Below, in pieces: positions 24,277 through 37,859 of a DNA stretch of 64,000 bases (the first letter of the stretch is position 1; each line of letters opens with the position of its first letter). The translations under genes were made by a program, and so were the position numbers. This stretch comes from Dicaeum eximium (taxonomy: Eukaryota; Chordata; Aves; Passeriformes; Dicaeidae), in contig VWZP01002400.1 in NCBI GenBank assembly GCA_013396995.1, positions 930,001 through 994,000 on the forward strand, written 5' to 3'. The notes beneath the pieces are model-generated. The model saw nothing but the letters and a program-made list of their open reading frames with translations. It did not search any database and had not been told where the DNA came from.

Positions 24277-24665
24277 GTGCTCAGTGTGAATAGGAAGCAA
24301 ATAAAGCACTGTGGATTGCAGGACAGGGAAAATATGGTAGTGAAAACTGAAATCCTTCAAGAGGATCCTTTAAGAGTCTCTAAAGAGCTCCTGCTGCTGC
24401 AGAAGAGCTGCAGGGGCTGTGAAGAAAAGTGGAATAAGTCACATGCATTGCTTGAGCTGTGCCCATTTGCTCCCAGACCTGTCCATCCTCTTGTGTTCCC
24501 TGAACCAGGCAAGCGCTCCAGGAGGGGAGAGATTTTTGATGTGACAACCTCAGTCAATAAACTGTTCAGCAGACAGGACTCAGGGACATGGCTGACTCCC
24601 CCATCAGGCTCTCTCCAACTGTTCAATAAATTATAATGTGTTCTGGGGAGTTCTGGTGGCCTGGA
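24277..24665 (+). other. 119-codon open frame ending in two AATAAA signals
   Basis: An open frame without an ATG start runs from 24277 to a TAA at 24634-24636. It has no recognisable domain. Two AATAAA hexamers lie at 24556-24561 and 24625-24630. The second is followed within 10-30 bases by a GT/TG-rich stretch (24637-24662), the arrangement of a real polyadenylation site. It could be the 3' end of an unannotated transcript or the R/U5 part of an unrecognised LTR. I saw no LTR boundaries. Confidence 0.25.
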
Positions 24666-27600
24666 CCACAAAGCATGTCACCTCATTGAGTTGGCTTGTA
24701 AAAAGGTAACCTGGGCTGGACCAAACAGGGCTCTTGACCCAAGCTTTGATTTGGAATGGTTTTGTTAGTAGGGGCAAGGTAAGAGGAAGGATGGAAGCAG
24801 CATTTTTAATGCTTTTTCTTGCTTGGGTTTCTTTCTATTTTTCAGTTTCCAATAAATAGATAAAAGTACTAGTTACAAAGAGTGGTGACTGCTCTTGTTG
24901 TTTTAGGCCAGAAGGAAAGAGAAGAAGTTAGTACAAATGCAAGAAAGCTCATTCTTGTGAGAAATATAACATAAATGTTAGGCTTAAGTGCAAGATGTTA
25001 AAAAACAGGCAGCTAAATTTTTGCATTCTAATTACTGTCATTACTTTCAAAACAAATAAACACCAGGTAGACTCACAGAGAGCTGTAGTTTTTAAAATTA
25101 AACTATCCGAATAATCAAATTTGAGTTTAGCATTAGGTTGCCATATAAAATCAACAAAGAAAGCCTGTTCTGGAGACTCATTTAAATGTCTACCTTCTTG
25201 AGGGCAATTATCATAAACAATTTTCCAAGTTATCTGAACCTACACTGCCATAATTTACTGGAATTCAAATATTTCAGAAACTCTCAGGTATCATCCAAAT
25301 GGAATTAATCTCTTACTGGATGAGGGGCTCTGTAAACAAAGTTGTCAACGCCAAGGACTTTCAAAGGTCCTTTTAGGGAAGCAGGACATGCCAGAAGTTC
25401 AAAAGCTGCTCAGGTTAGAGGCTATATTAAAAAAGAGAGTTATTTTCCTGCACTCATTTCTCTATTTATATTTAGAATATACTTGGCATCAATAATTAAC
25501 AAAGGTTAACATAGGATTAAAACAGGATTACTCCTCTTACTGATATTCAGAATAGTCCACATTGCATTTGAAAATTTGATTTAGTTTGAATATTGTCAGG
25601 TTTCTATACAGGGCTACAGCACTGCTTTGCTCCTTCAAATATCATTAAGGAGGACTTGTTGAGACTGTAATATTTATAAAACAGTTTAAATCCTCCCATT
25701 TCATAAACAAATGCTCTGGTGTCCTTTTTCATTTGGGTGTAGAGGCTGCTTATATGCAATTCTTAATTGAAATCACTTTGCTTAGTGACCCCCAGGCAGC
25801 CTTGATGCACCGCATCCCTGATTTCTGATTGTGAGACCAGAAGTCAAAAGCAACAAAATATAATTATTTTTATTTCTAGTCTTTGTTTTAGTTTGTAATT
25901 TTGAACTCAAGTGCTTCCAAAGTTGCCAGACAACAGTGCTATTCCCTTTTTGATTGTCTAATGTGAGAAATGTTTGCCAAATGCTGTGGTAACAAAAGAA
26001 ATACTGCAATTTACTGATTAATAAAAGCCTTCTGTAATTTAGCTTTATGTTGACTTTCAGTCACCCAAGGAAAATGTCCTTTGACATGGCCTCCCTTGCA
26101 ATCCTTGATCATTTCAACACAGCTATTTATCTGCATTTCAGATCTATTTAGGAGCAAATAAATGCTTTAACAACAACAACAAAAAATTTTAAAAAACCCT
26201 TGTATGAGCAATATGCACAAATTCCATGGATCTTCTGCATGACTTGAACTGCCTAATTGTACAGTTAGTTCTAAAAATGGATGGCTTACACAAGGGAACA
26301 ACAGCCTGCAGCCATGGTTGAAAGTGCATATTTCTGTGAAACATTCAAATGTGAACCTCAGCTCCCAGAGTTAAAATGAAGATTTACATACTTGATAAGA
26401 TCTGGAATTGCTGTGTGTCTTACAGCAGACCTAGATGTCACATGGGTCACTGGAAAGTACACAGATTATAGCAATAAAATGAATATAATTCAGCAGCAAG
26501 AGTAACACAACACAGGCTGTCATTAGAAATCATCCCCCTTTGTCTGGGTTTTAGGTACAAATGAGAAATGTTCAAAACGTTGAGATCTTTAATTTGGACA
26601 AGTCTTTGTAAAGGAGAGCCCTTATAAAAATTTCCTTTTTCTAAAACCAGCAGCAATTGACTTAAAGAAAAAAATAAATTCTGGTCCACTTAATCTGAAG
26701 TCTGCAGCCAAGTTGAACAGGAAATTACTGTAATGATCACTTATACTTATCCATCACTTTGGATTCACAGAAAATAACAAATTTTACAAAGACAGGAAAA
26801 GGTTTGTACATGGATGGGTTAACCAAAATCCAGCACAGCTAATGACCAAATTTTTCAATGTTTTGGGCAGCTGTAACTGCTGGTGAAATAATTTTAGTTC
26901 TAATTCTAATAGTTTTCCTAACAAATTTTCAGTAATTTACCTGTTCTGTGGGATTGAGAAATAGAGATCAGTTACTTACAACAGAAGAGTTTTTGGAGGG
27001 TGTGTGAGAGATTTTATTTTATTTTTCATTTATTTACATTCACAGTATTGGGAGCAAAACTGTTTAAGGCAGTGTGATGTGAGAAGCGGTTCTTGGTTAT
27101 GGGTTTGGATAATAACACAATTTGGAATCTCTGGTTGGTGAGCATATGTTCAACTTGTTTGCTGGTACTTAAATCTGTATGATCAGAACTTGCTACTTGG
27201 CAGAGGGGTCCAGATTCCTCACTAGCTGGAAAATACATTCCTGAGCATAGATTAGCTGTCCAAGTGCTCTTGCTGGCAGCCTGCAGAAGGTTTGGGGACC
27301 TGTGGCAAGCACCAACATAAACAAAGAGCGTGCCTAGAAAAACCTGCCTGTGAGCAAAGTGTCAAATGTTTGACTGGATGATCATGGGCCTTCAGACACT
27401 CAAACCTCTGTGCCAGAGAATGTTGGGATTTCTTTCAAAACTTGTAAATTATAAATATCAATTTCCTGACTTGATAAGCATTACATCTTCCATGGGAAAT
27501 CCATAGTAATCCTCATCTTAATGCTTGTGTAGGAACTGGTCTTGGAACTAAATATTGGTGGTTGTCCTGATTACAAAATGATTAGTTGAGATATATATGA

Positions 27601-28088
27601 GTATAATAAAATCCCACCTAATACTCATAAATCTGTAATTGATTATGAGTTCAATCATAAGGGAAAAATATAAATATTGATTATACTTGGGCAGTAGTTG
27701 GCAAGATTTTACTTTTCTATCCCTAAACCCAAAACCAGGAAAGAAAACCTTATACTGATTTAAAAAGAAACTTATGGCGTAGGAGGGAAGTATCTAAATC
27801 CAGAAGAAGGATAATTCAGCAAATGGAACTGAAAAGAAGTAGGACTAATAGAAGGTTTATAAGGGAGGAAAAAACCTAGAAAAAGTCTATAGTCGTTAGA
27901 GAATATATTAAAATTAAAGGAACAAATCAATTATATACAATTACTAGATGAACAGATAATGGGAGGAGTAGGTGTTTTCAATAAATATTTCAATTCCATA
28001 ACTAGGAAAGCAGTAGATCATATATTAATGGGATAGGTTGATGAAATATTTTCCATTTTTTTAATTATTCAGGAGAATTTTTAAACAT
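24666..28088. other. AT-rich non-coding stretch
   Basis: No gene seen. The A-rich part at about 27775-28060 could be a further decayed upstream portion of the CR1-like element at 28290, as it has its base composition and continuity. I cannot align it convincingly. Confidence 0.55.
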
Positions 28089-28150
28089 CACCTGAAATTT
28101 CCAGTCAACAGAACAACACCTGAAATTTCCAACAGCCAACAGAAATTTCC
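28089..28150. repeat. Short direct repeats, 28-bp period
   Basis: CACCTGAAATTTCCA occurs at 28089-28103 and 28117-28131, and a partial third copy (CAGAAATTTCC) ends at 28150. This is a local tandem expansion. Confidence 0.85.
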
Positions 28151-28289
28151 CCCCAGGTATTTTAGGAAATGTGTCTCATAGAGTATTTTTGACTGCTAGC
28201 ATTTATTTTCAACAAATCTTGGAAAACTGAGGAAGTTTCAGGAAGCCCTGGGGGAAAAACTCTCACATCCCAATGTTTAAAATGTTAAA

Positions 28290-28590
28290 TGGGATAAGTC
28301 AAGTAACTTTAAGTATTGTTCACCTGACTTCAGGCATGGGAAAAATGATGGAATGGCCTTTAAAACGCTAATACAGGTTGAAATAATGGTACTGTAAATA
28401 ATATTGCTCAACAGATGATGAGAGAAATAAGTTTTTGTCAGATCAGTTTATTTGCAAGACTGTATTAAAAATAGTGCTAATAGTGCTTTATAAAGCTTTC
28501 AACTTAGAATGGTGCAAAAGTTTGAGAAATGGAGTTGCCGTGGCACATATTGAATGAGTTAAAACAAGTGACAAAACAGAAGTCTAACCA
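28290..28590 (+). mobile_element. Ancient CR1-like LINE fragment, reverse transcriptase region
   Basis: A decayed piece of a CR1-clade reverse transcriptase can be read on the forward strand with interrupted frames. The order of landmarks fits the family: a GK-MEW-like segment near 28340-28356, then LIVLYKAFN at 28477-28503, then a segment like VAHIE-VKT at about 28535-28567. The last matches the helix that follows the catalytic box. The catalytic Asp of the usual KAFD motif is Asn here (codon 28501-28503), and several stops break the frame. It is far older than the CR1 tails elsewhere in the window. Family assignment is by pattern memory and not by search. Confidence 0.6.
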
Positions 28591-31500
28591 GGGGCCTGTC
28601 ACAATGTTTTTCTCATGAGCCACTGAACATCTGAACTTCATGAGTCCCACTTCCTATTTCATCCAAATCCAGGTATCATGGCTAAAAAGACATTGTGAGT
28701 CCGAAAGAAGATGAGGATGTTGCTAAATTTGAAAGGCTCAAAAGGACAAGTTATTCAGTATGAGATGGAAATTAATTAAGATTCTCATCAATGATGAGTC
28801 TCTTTATGTGCCTTCTGGAGGGAGGCTTCCATGAGCATTTAGAGGAATTTTCAAAGCACATCACCCAGTGCTAGTACAGCCACCAACAGGCCAGCAGGTA
28901 CCTCAGTCATCCTGCTTACCTCTCACAGCCCTCACCTGTAAAGAAGCTAATTCTGAACTCTGTAAAGGTCTTGCAAATATCATCACCATCAGGCAATTAC
29001 TTCACTTTTACTTGGCAGTCCTTAGAACAACTTTGTATGCCCTGCTGCAGTGATTAAAAAAAAAAAAGAAAAAAGAAAAAGATTATTATGCTGGTCAGGA
29101 GCTGACATCTGATCTTTCATTTCAGTGATCAAGCCACAGCAGCTTTTAAATCCTACTTAAACTGAGTAATTTCTAAGAGAGATTTTGTATAAAACAAATA
29201 AAAGCCTAACTTTCCATGGAAAGCATGGTGAAGATGATCATGGACCCTCTGGAGAGTACTTCTTACATTTTCCTGGACTGATATATAACAGGCTGAAACA
29301 CTTCACAAAGTGTTTAGATCATAGAGATAAAATTATGTAAGTATGAGTTGAACTACTTTCTTGCCTTCTTGCCCCTAAATGATGGAGTGTGGTTTTGAAA
29401 ACCACAGATTCTATAACATCTTTCTGTATTAGCTATGACATCTAAAAGCTCTTTCAGAGAAAATTTGAACTTGAATACACTAGGCTATAAAAAAACACCA
29501 CATAAAAATGGCTTCATGCATAGTAAGCCTTGGAAAGCTTCACAGATATTTTTGTCCCTTCTGTTCAATCTGGGATGTGCTATTTTAGATTGGGTTTAGT
29601 TTATAGTATTGTTACAGTTTCCTTAGTTATGAAAACATAGATACAATAGTACAGTTCTATGCTTCAGATACTGCAGTTTTTGATAGGAGTTTGTTTATTG
29701 GCTATGGGAAGTGTAGAAATTAATTCAAGATGGAGAAATGTACAGTAAAAGACACATTGTCTTGATACACAAAGACATTGTAGTCTTAAATCTTTAAAAA
29801 TGCATTCTGACTGAAGGAAGAGTTTTCCTCTTTGTATTTAAGGAGCACAACACAATCAAACCACTCTTGAGGCTTTCATTTAGAGAAAGAACCATGATTC
29901 TCTTATGGATAACTGACATAATTTTTATCTCATCAAGATGAAGTTTTCCAAATATAAACAAGCTGCTTTCTTAGCATCTATTTGCCTCAAAATGTTTGTC
30001 TCACCTAATAGTTTAGAAATTCCAAGGACAGCAGGACTCATTTTCCAGCTGACTTCAGTTTCTGAACTGAACTCTCTGATCCTTTTTTGAAATATTTAAT
30101 TTATACTTTCTGTCCATCCATGCATAATAATAGCATTTTGACATGTCTTATATAAAATGCACTTGTAACAAACCCTGCACTCACAGTAATGTTTATGAGC
30201 ACCACAGATTCTCTGTGGGACAATTGCCAATGAAACCAATGTCTAGAGGCCACCTAACTGTTCCTGTTCAGGTTTTCCTGGCCTCACTCTGTACTTCAGC
30301 TTAAGGATCATGCTTTGGTGTAAGGGGTTTTTCCAGCCTAGACTAAGCTCTGTTTTTTTTTCTCTGGAGGAACAAATATGAAATTAGTGACTGGAGCTTG
30401 GTGTCTCTGGCTTAGCAACCAAAATAGGTAAACACAGCTTATCCTGAAGCTCCAAGTGCCTCATGTTTGCCAGACTGGAAGCTGAAGCTGTGTGGTTGAA
30501 GGCTGGATCTCGCAGTAACACTCAGGGTTATGGTGCCAGACTCTGCTCACAGCTCTGAGAGCATCGCTGAGGCTGCAGTACAGCTCCTGCTACGCTCCTG
30601 GGGCCGCCAGCCATGCGCTTGTGAGGGCACAGCAAGAGAGGCATTGCCTTCCAGCATGTCTGACACTGCAGGGGACAGGCAGCCTTCACCTACTGGAGTC
30701 AGCCGGAAAACCTCCCTTGCATTTAACTGCACCAGGGTTTCACCTCTTGTACGCTTTTAATCTTTTGGAGGCAAGATGTGTAAGTACTTATGCCACTAAG
30801 GCTGGAGACACATCAAGGCTCTTTAATGATCCACTCCAGGTGTGTCAGCAGCTTGTGTGCCTTTCTCAGGTAGTTGCAGGTAATGGTGTGGCCGACTTAC
30901 GTGTCCCCATTTGAAATTGTAAAATTATGTTGTTCTTTGCTCTGAATTTTTCAAAATTCATCAAGAAGGATTTGATGTAAAATAGAGGATTAGACAAAAA
31001 TAATGTACTTAGTCTCAAAGCAGAAAAATGCAATTTATGCCCCTTCACTAGTTAGCTTATCAACTTGAAGATGCTGAATATATGTGACATATGAGTTCTT
31101 GTTGCTGTAACACATTTAAAAGATTATGTTGAAATGGAACAAGACACTTTAAAAAATCAGGTTAAACAAGATTTTCAAATGTACACTCAGGGAATATGAG
31201 TCTAGCTAACAAATAAACCCCATTTATCTAACTACATTTCATCCACAATTAATTTTTTTCTATAAAGTTTGAAACAACTTACATATTTGATTATATTCTT
31301 TTTAGTATTTATGTTCCTGGGTGAATTTTGTGCTGTCTAGTACTGCTCATAAAGCTATTACAGGCTGCAGGATTTTATAGGATTGTGCAGTCCAAATTTG
31401 GCTTGCTGTAAGCCAGATTCATCAGTGTAATACTGATGTACTACAAGTCATTTATGACTTGTGCTCATGTTGTTCTAAGTGTTTTTCATAAAGGCAGTGA

Positions 31501-33539
31501 GTATGATTTTTCCTGCTGTTTTCTGTCTCCTCAGAGGTCAGTTATGTACTACAGTGGGATGTGTAAAATAACCTTAAGCATTTGCACATAAATGCTAATG
31601 CACAAAGATGTTATATACTCTGAACTGCTCTCACTAATAATCGAGTTTAAGACATGATATGGATTTCCATTATAAAAACCGTAAATCTGAAACTTTACTA
31701 TTCATTTTGCATTGCAGCCTGAGCAGTTGTTATACCTCAAGGAAATTCAGAAGTATGAGTAATCTGAATTTTGTCCTTTTCTGTCAGGAGCTTATCACTG
31801 TGGTCTGAACTGACATGCCCAGTTATTCTGACGTCTGCTCTTGCAGTGCCCTGTAGTTAGAGCTGCTCTACTCGGTGACAGGAATTAAGTACTTAAATAC
31901 TGAGTGCTCAGTGCTGAATGTGTCTGCTTTTTGGCTAGCATGTGACAATTTTGCATGTGCAAGATAATTCTTACTCTGTGAAGGTTTATAATTGTACAGT
32001 CAGGTTGACTACTATCTCATGCTGTATTTTTACTGTCAGTGTAGTATCAGTATCTACTTCAGGTTTGTGTGCTTCACACAAATTCAAAAGAATATGCTAA
32101 GATGAAGCCTCATTTGGAAAAAAAAAATGTGCAGGATGGATTTGCTGGTTATGTATCCAGTATTTTCCTGTAAATGGAAAATTTCCTGTATAGGGGATGC
32201 TCTATAGATACCATCTGCAGGTTCTGCATTTGCTGGAGTTGTGTTTTATGTCTGAACTTTTTTCAGCATTTTGCAGTGTTTGGGACTGTTTGGAAAAAAG
32301 ATTAAATTTAGGCCAATGTCTAGTCAAAAATTCATGTTTTAATGGGGAATGTTATCCAGCCAAGCTTCAACACCAAAAGTGTTCTACTGACATCACTGGA
32401 AAAATCTTGCTAATCTACATGTTTTATAATCTGAAGAACTGGCTGTGCCAGTGCAGAGCCTTGTGCCAGAAGCCCCAGCTGGACTAATTGTGCAGATGCA
32501 GTACAGCTCTGCACAGGTGTAAGGGGCTGGAGCAAGGATTTCCTGGCTTCCAGCTGCCCAGACCATAAGATTTCCAGAACTTAGGTAGGCCCCAGATGAG
32601 GAGAACAGATTAGAACAGTGATTGCAATGATTACTTTATGATATAGGTGTGGACAAGGAAGTTTGTAACAGATGAATGGCATTGATATAAATATAGGAAG
32701 AATTACACATGTTTGTGCTAATCCTTTAATAAAAGAATGTACTTGGACCTAATTTAGATTAGGTGATTGAACTTATTCTGAAGTCAGCCTGCTAAGAAAA
32801 ACTAGAAACTTTAGAATGCAGATTGAAATAAACTATTAATTCTGTCAAGAAGCTGTTAAGTCTCATAGCTAAAAATAATATTTTGGAAAAAAACACATCT
32901 TAAATTGGCTTTCCAATAATGTGTTCATATTAGGCTTCAGTTCTACCTCATTGATACTCTAATGGGCAGTCACATAGATATTATTGGAAAAATTGTCAGA
33001 GTTCTAGTGAAGGTGTTGTGAGAGAATAAAAGCAACTCACTCTCCCTCTTAATGCTTTCCTCTGTAGCTTTTATATTACAACACCATAGCATTAAACACC
33101 TCCCAGGTGGAGAATGAGAGAACCAAGCTGTCTTTCAGATGACCAAATCACTTAAAGTTTGGCCTATGGGATAAGCATTAACTAACTCCACAGGGAGGAA
33201 GTCATTCATTTCTGATTTTAACTTCTGTTACCCTTCTGGGCATGCTCAAAATTCCAAGGAACAAAGATCCAGATATGCGGAATATGATAATCACAAAACC
33301 AGACAAAATGAAAATGAAATTGTGAATGCTCTGTGTGCCCACAATCTTCTCTTCTCATATCCAGGCACTACTAGCCTCTTCTCAAGTAAAAGCTTACTTA
33401 GATTAAAAAATACTTGGAGTATCACTTGTAATACTTCATTGGAAGTCTTGAGTATTCTTCTGAAACGCAGAGTGCTTAATAACCTCGACTGTGAATGCTG
33501 TCAAATATTTATGCTTCCTTCCTTCCAATGTTTATTCAG
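28591..33539. other. AT-rich non-coding stretch
   Basis: No gene is supported over nearly 5 kb. An A-rich simple tract lies at 29056-29082. Open frames at 30530-30914 overlap on both strands, and the one at 32197-32487 is Cys/Leu-rich without splice support. Part of the sequence just before 33540 would be intron if the exon candidate there is real. Confidence 0.55.
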
Positions 33540-33829
33540 AATGCATTTTTGTGCAGCTGGGAAGGTTGTTAGGAGCTGATGACTGGGACTGCAGAATGAC
33601 AGATATTCTTAAAGGGGAAGAAATGAAAACTTTCCATCCAGAAGATGCAGATGTTGATGTAGCCTGTGATGTGTGGTGTGAATTAGTGATGAGTAAAGCA
33701 GCATCCATGCAAGATGAAAGACTAAATCAGAGTGAAGAGGATTCCTCAGTAAATGAATCCCTTGAAAGGAAAGCACCACTTAGCAGCCCAGATTTAACCA
33801 ACTTGAAACACAGACACAGAAAGAATTAA
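33540..33829 (+). CDS. Possible terminal coding exon of an unidentified gene
   Basis: A pyrimidine-rich tract with CTTCCTTCCTTCC ends in TTTATTCAG at 33539, a good 3' splice site; a second acceptor candidate, GTGCAG, ends at 33556. The frame then stays open to a TAA at 33827-33829. From 33557 it encodes about 90 residues. The peptide is hydrophilic and acidic in the middle (for example GADDWDC, KTFHPEDADVDVACDVW) and Ser/Glu-rich later. It ends in a basic tail, KHRHRKN. The mix of residues, with Trp, Cys and Asp clusters and no low complexity, is unlike the other open frames here. I do not recognise the protein and see no upstream exon. It may be a real last exon, an exon of a decayed gene, or chance. 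Confidence 0.4.
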
Positions 33830-36800
33830 ATTATTAAGTAGCTTATGAAGATGTGGCGTGGAATAAGGGGGAACTTCTGAAAGTACAGTGCTAACTTTTT
33901 AATGATTTTCTCCACGGATTGAGTACACTTCAGTGACAACTACAGTCAGGTGTCTTTTTTCATGTAAATTGTTCCGATCTGTTCTAACAGACTAAAATAA
34001 TTTTAATTAGCAAATAGATAAATAGTGTAGATTAATGTAGTTAAAGATGCTCTCCAAAAAAATTTTCTTTAGAATTTGTCATTCTCATTTTCTTTAGAGA
34101 GGATAAGTCTCTGCTCTCAGCAATTATACTGCATAATTCACAGTACTTCTTACTTCTAAATAGCTGTGCAAACATTACGTAATCTCCCAGCATCCCTGTG
34201 AGCTGGATAATGGAGTCTTTCTCATTTATGGGTGGTGTGATCAGGACTTCAGCAGTGAATGCTCTCCATGCACTAACCCGAAAGGCACAGCAAACCCACC
34301 ACGTGTTCTCAGCTATTTCATGTCAGTCAAACAGACACTGTTTGCATGCCATCCATTTCCATACAAGTGCAGAGGGAAGTCCATGATATTGTTTCTTCTT
34401 CAAAGTGACACCTTCTCTAATTTACCTCCTGCATATACTGCACGGTCATTTCAGACTGGCTCAAGGAAACAGAAAAATACTTTAGAATCACACTGTAGAT
34501 CTTGGCAAATATCTCTCCTAAAAATAAATTTTAAAAATCGGGCTGATCTTTATGCACACTCATGGGTCAGCAAAACTGTCCTGCTTTGTACTAGACCAAA
34601 ACAAAACCACCTTCAGATCCATCAGCCTATTGCCTTTCCCTAACCCTTCTTGCAGTTTTTTCCAGCAGGAAGAATGAGGGTATGAGCCTCCATTCTGCAT
34701 TAGCAGGGTGAACTGAAAGCTGTGCTGCCACCTTCCTGAAGTGCCTCCCCACCTCACGCCAGTGAGGGCATGTTTTGCAGAGGCCTAACAAACTAACAAA
34801 GGCTTACAAAAACAAGGGATCTCAGACTAAAAGGGAAAGCTGAGCTTTTCAAATAGAAAAAAATTAGTAAAAAAAATCAGGGGCCTGGAATTTGAGTACT
34901 TGTTAGCTGGGAGGAAATTATTTTGAGCAATGAAAATCCAAATGCAAACAGATAACACAATACAAAGAGATTAAAATATGAGGTATGGCTAGGAGCAAGA
35001 ATAATCTGGTTTGAACCATTACTGTGCAGAGGTTTCTCTTTATGTTTTCTGTCTGCAGCATGGCTCTGGTTCTCTCTGCATTGTAGTAGCAAGTAGTAAG
35101 TGAGTGACACAGTAGAGCATCTCATCCTTTTCCTGAAAGGTAGCACTAGGTTCTATCAAGCTTATATCAAATAAATTCAGAGAAAAGTAACAACCCATAT
35201 TTTTTACGTGTAAGCCCTTAGAATCTTTAGTTCATTGTTTGATATGTCAACATAAAGGCAATCATCAGTGTTTTTCACCTAAATCATATCTGATTTAATG
35301 TGCACAGACCATTCTGTCTTTTACATTCAAGAGTCTGAAAACACTAAATGTGTTCTTTTGGCTCTACTTATTTAGGTAATAATCATAAAGAGATGTATTT
35401 TCAGGCTTGGCTGTGTACCAGCAGCCCAGCACATATTTGTATGTGCTATACCAGTAGTCTAGCGCGTGTTGCACACTTTGCTATACAGTTCCACCTTTGT
35501 GTACTTAAAGGGGGAAGTCTTACCTCTGGTTTGCAATGGTTCTGCATGGTAAATCTGTATCTGAGTGTTCTCTTCCCCTTCATGTGTGGAAGGTGTACAA
35601 TTCAGCGCGCAGCGGAAAGTCTGCTGATTCAAAAATTGTGACAACTGTTTGTGTCACCTTTTCTTTGCTATACTGATGTTAATGTAATACTGATGCTTAT
35701 ACTGATAAGTAGTGTTCAAATTGCCTGCTCATTTTCCTAGGAAATATTTCCTGGAAAATAATTGAAGTTTTAGGGTAGGCTACTCTGCTACTCTGCTAAA
35801 TCAGAATTATAAGTTTTAATGTTAGTTTTAAATCCACTGGAAAGTGGCACTAACCCTAGAAAGGGAAAATAATTCTTTAAAAAAAAGATTAAAATGTTTT
35901 TCAAGGTATTATAGAATTGTACTAGATGGCACTTCCAAAAGGGCCTCTGACCTGGATCACTGGTGATGAATACCCATAAAGGACAAACTGGGAGAAATTC
36001 TCTGTTGTATAAGGAAGTGAGTTGATGGATTGTGGTCTGGATTCTATGGATGCCAGAAGAAAAAGGAAAAAAAAGGTCCCAAATAGATCAGTCCTTAATG
36101 CAAAAGTGGCCCAGGGAAAGGATGACAAAAATTACTAAAAACGGTTAACTTACATTATACCTTTCTGAAATCAGACAGAAAATTATTCTTGCATAGCAGG
36201 AAGAAAAACAGATTCTCAACTAACTGTGACAATCTGATTTTTGCAATAACAGCTTTTAGGTTAAAATAAAGCAAAATCCTTTCTTGACACTAGTAAAATT
36301 TCATGTTATTTACCTTTCCCTGCAATGAAATTTAGTATAAATCATTTTACACAAATAATAGAATCACTGAGAAAGAATATATGATTCAGATTATAACTTT
36401 TCCAGCAGTTGGATATGCACATGAGGGCTGCAACACTATTAGTCCAGCTAGAATCCACTGCATTTTAGGAGAAAATATGGATTCTTAAAGGGCACATCCT
36501 TACCTTCCAGTGGAGTTACAGCAACACTGGGGCTTTATTATCCAGTACAGCACTGGTGCCACTACAGCTCCTGTGAGTGCAGTGTAGTGCATCTCAAATG
36601 GAGTGTTAAGGTGGGGTATAAGCTAGTGTTAAAAATAGCATAGGCACAATAAATAGCCAGTCTCAGGAGTTGTGTAATGTGTAAAATCCAGGTACAAGGT
36701 TTTTTTGGTTTGCAACTACAAAGAAAACAGCCCCACTGAAAACCCTCACCGAAGCACTTCCATAATCTTTCTCATGCCCTCAGCTTCCCCTTCTTTTTTC

Positions 36801-37859
36801 AGTACCCCCCTCCTCCCACACCACATTAAATGGCCTTCATGGACCACGAGGGGAACAGCAGTGGAAACGATAGCTCATCCTGCAGTGGCTGAACTCAAAC
36901 CTCTCCAATGCTCTGAGGAGCACTAGTGGCACTGGTGAACTCTTGCTCTGCAGTTTCCCACTCCTACTGCCTTGCACAGCTGCAAAGTATGACGGCAAAT
37001 TTCAGGGAAGCATCCAGGCCCAGCTCTTGTTTTCACTAGCTTCATTTTGCACCACTGTAGAAAAATAAATACTCCTTCAATATATAGCCCCCTGGAGAAT
37101 CAGAGAGTGAAGTTTGTGGGAGTGGAGGGTTTAGTATCCAAGAATTTCTGAAACTCTAACTGTACATGTGTGTTGTGTGTGTGTGTATTAGTATAAGCAG
37201 TACTAATAGAGAAAAAATTTGACTAGTATTTCTGGTGAATTAGACAACTAAGAAGGGATGGATCTTGCCAGTCTCAAAATGGAGGTACTATTGCAGTTTT
37301 TCTGCTGCTTATTTTCATGGAATCAAATTGCTTTTTGGCTGTTCTTTCAGTTTCATTTTCTGTCATCCTTTAAAGCTGAGATGTTTGATCTGCTGCAGTA
37401 GAAAGAGCTGACTTTCTCAATGTCCAAAAAAAAAAGTCTGGTTTTTTTTTCCTTCTGTCATGTCACTGGAATGTGATCTTCTGATGTCAGACTCCTCCTT
37501 CATTAGCTGAGAACTCAATCCTGTAACTGGCTATCTTTTTAATGTGGTTGAGTTTGGGATTTTATTTGATTACTCATTCTAACATTTAGATTCCTTTCAA
37601 AAGTATTTCCAAATACTTTTGGAATGAGCAATAAAGGAATTCATTTTCACATTTGAATGCAATATTTGTTTCTATAGCAGGAGCCCTTCTTTGTGTGAGC
37701 AGGAACCCTTCTGGGTAAGAAATTGTTGCATTCATTCATTTCATTACTAAAGTAATTAAATGATGGTTTGATCTTTTATGATAATCTCCTGCCTTTAGAA
37801 GGCTTTAGTGGACAGTTTTACTGCATCTTGTTCTCTGATTCAGACTTTGCTGTTATAAT
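33830..37859. other. AT-rich non-coding stretch
   Basis: If the exon at 33540 is real, the first part would be its 3' UTR, though no AATAAA follows closely; the nearest good hexamer is near 34521. A short (GT)n run lies at 37167-37187. Open frames at 34198-34757, 35348-35644 and 36705-36926 have no supporting features. Confidence 0.55.
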
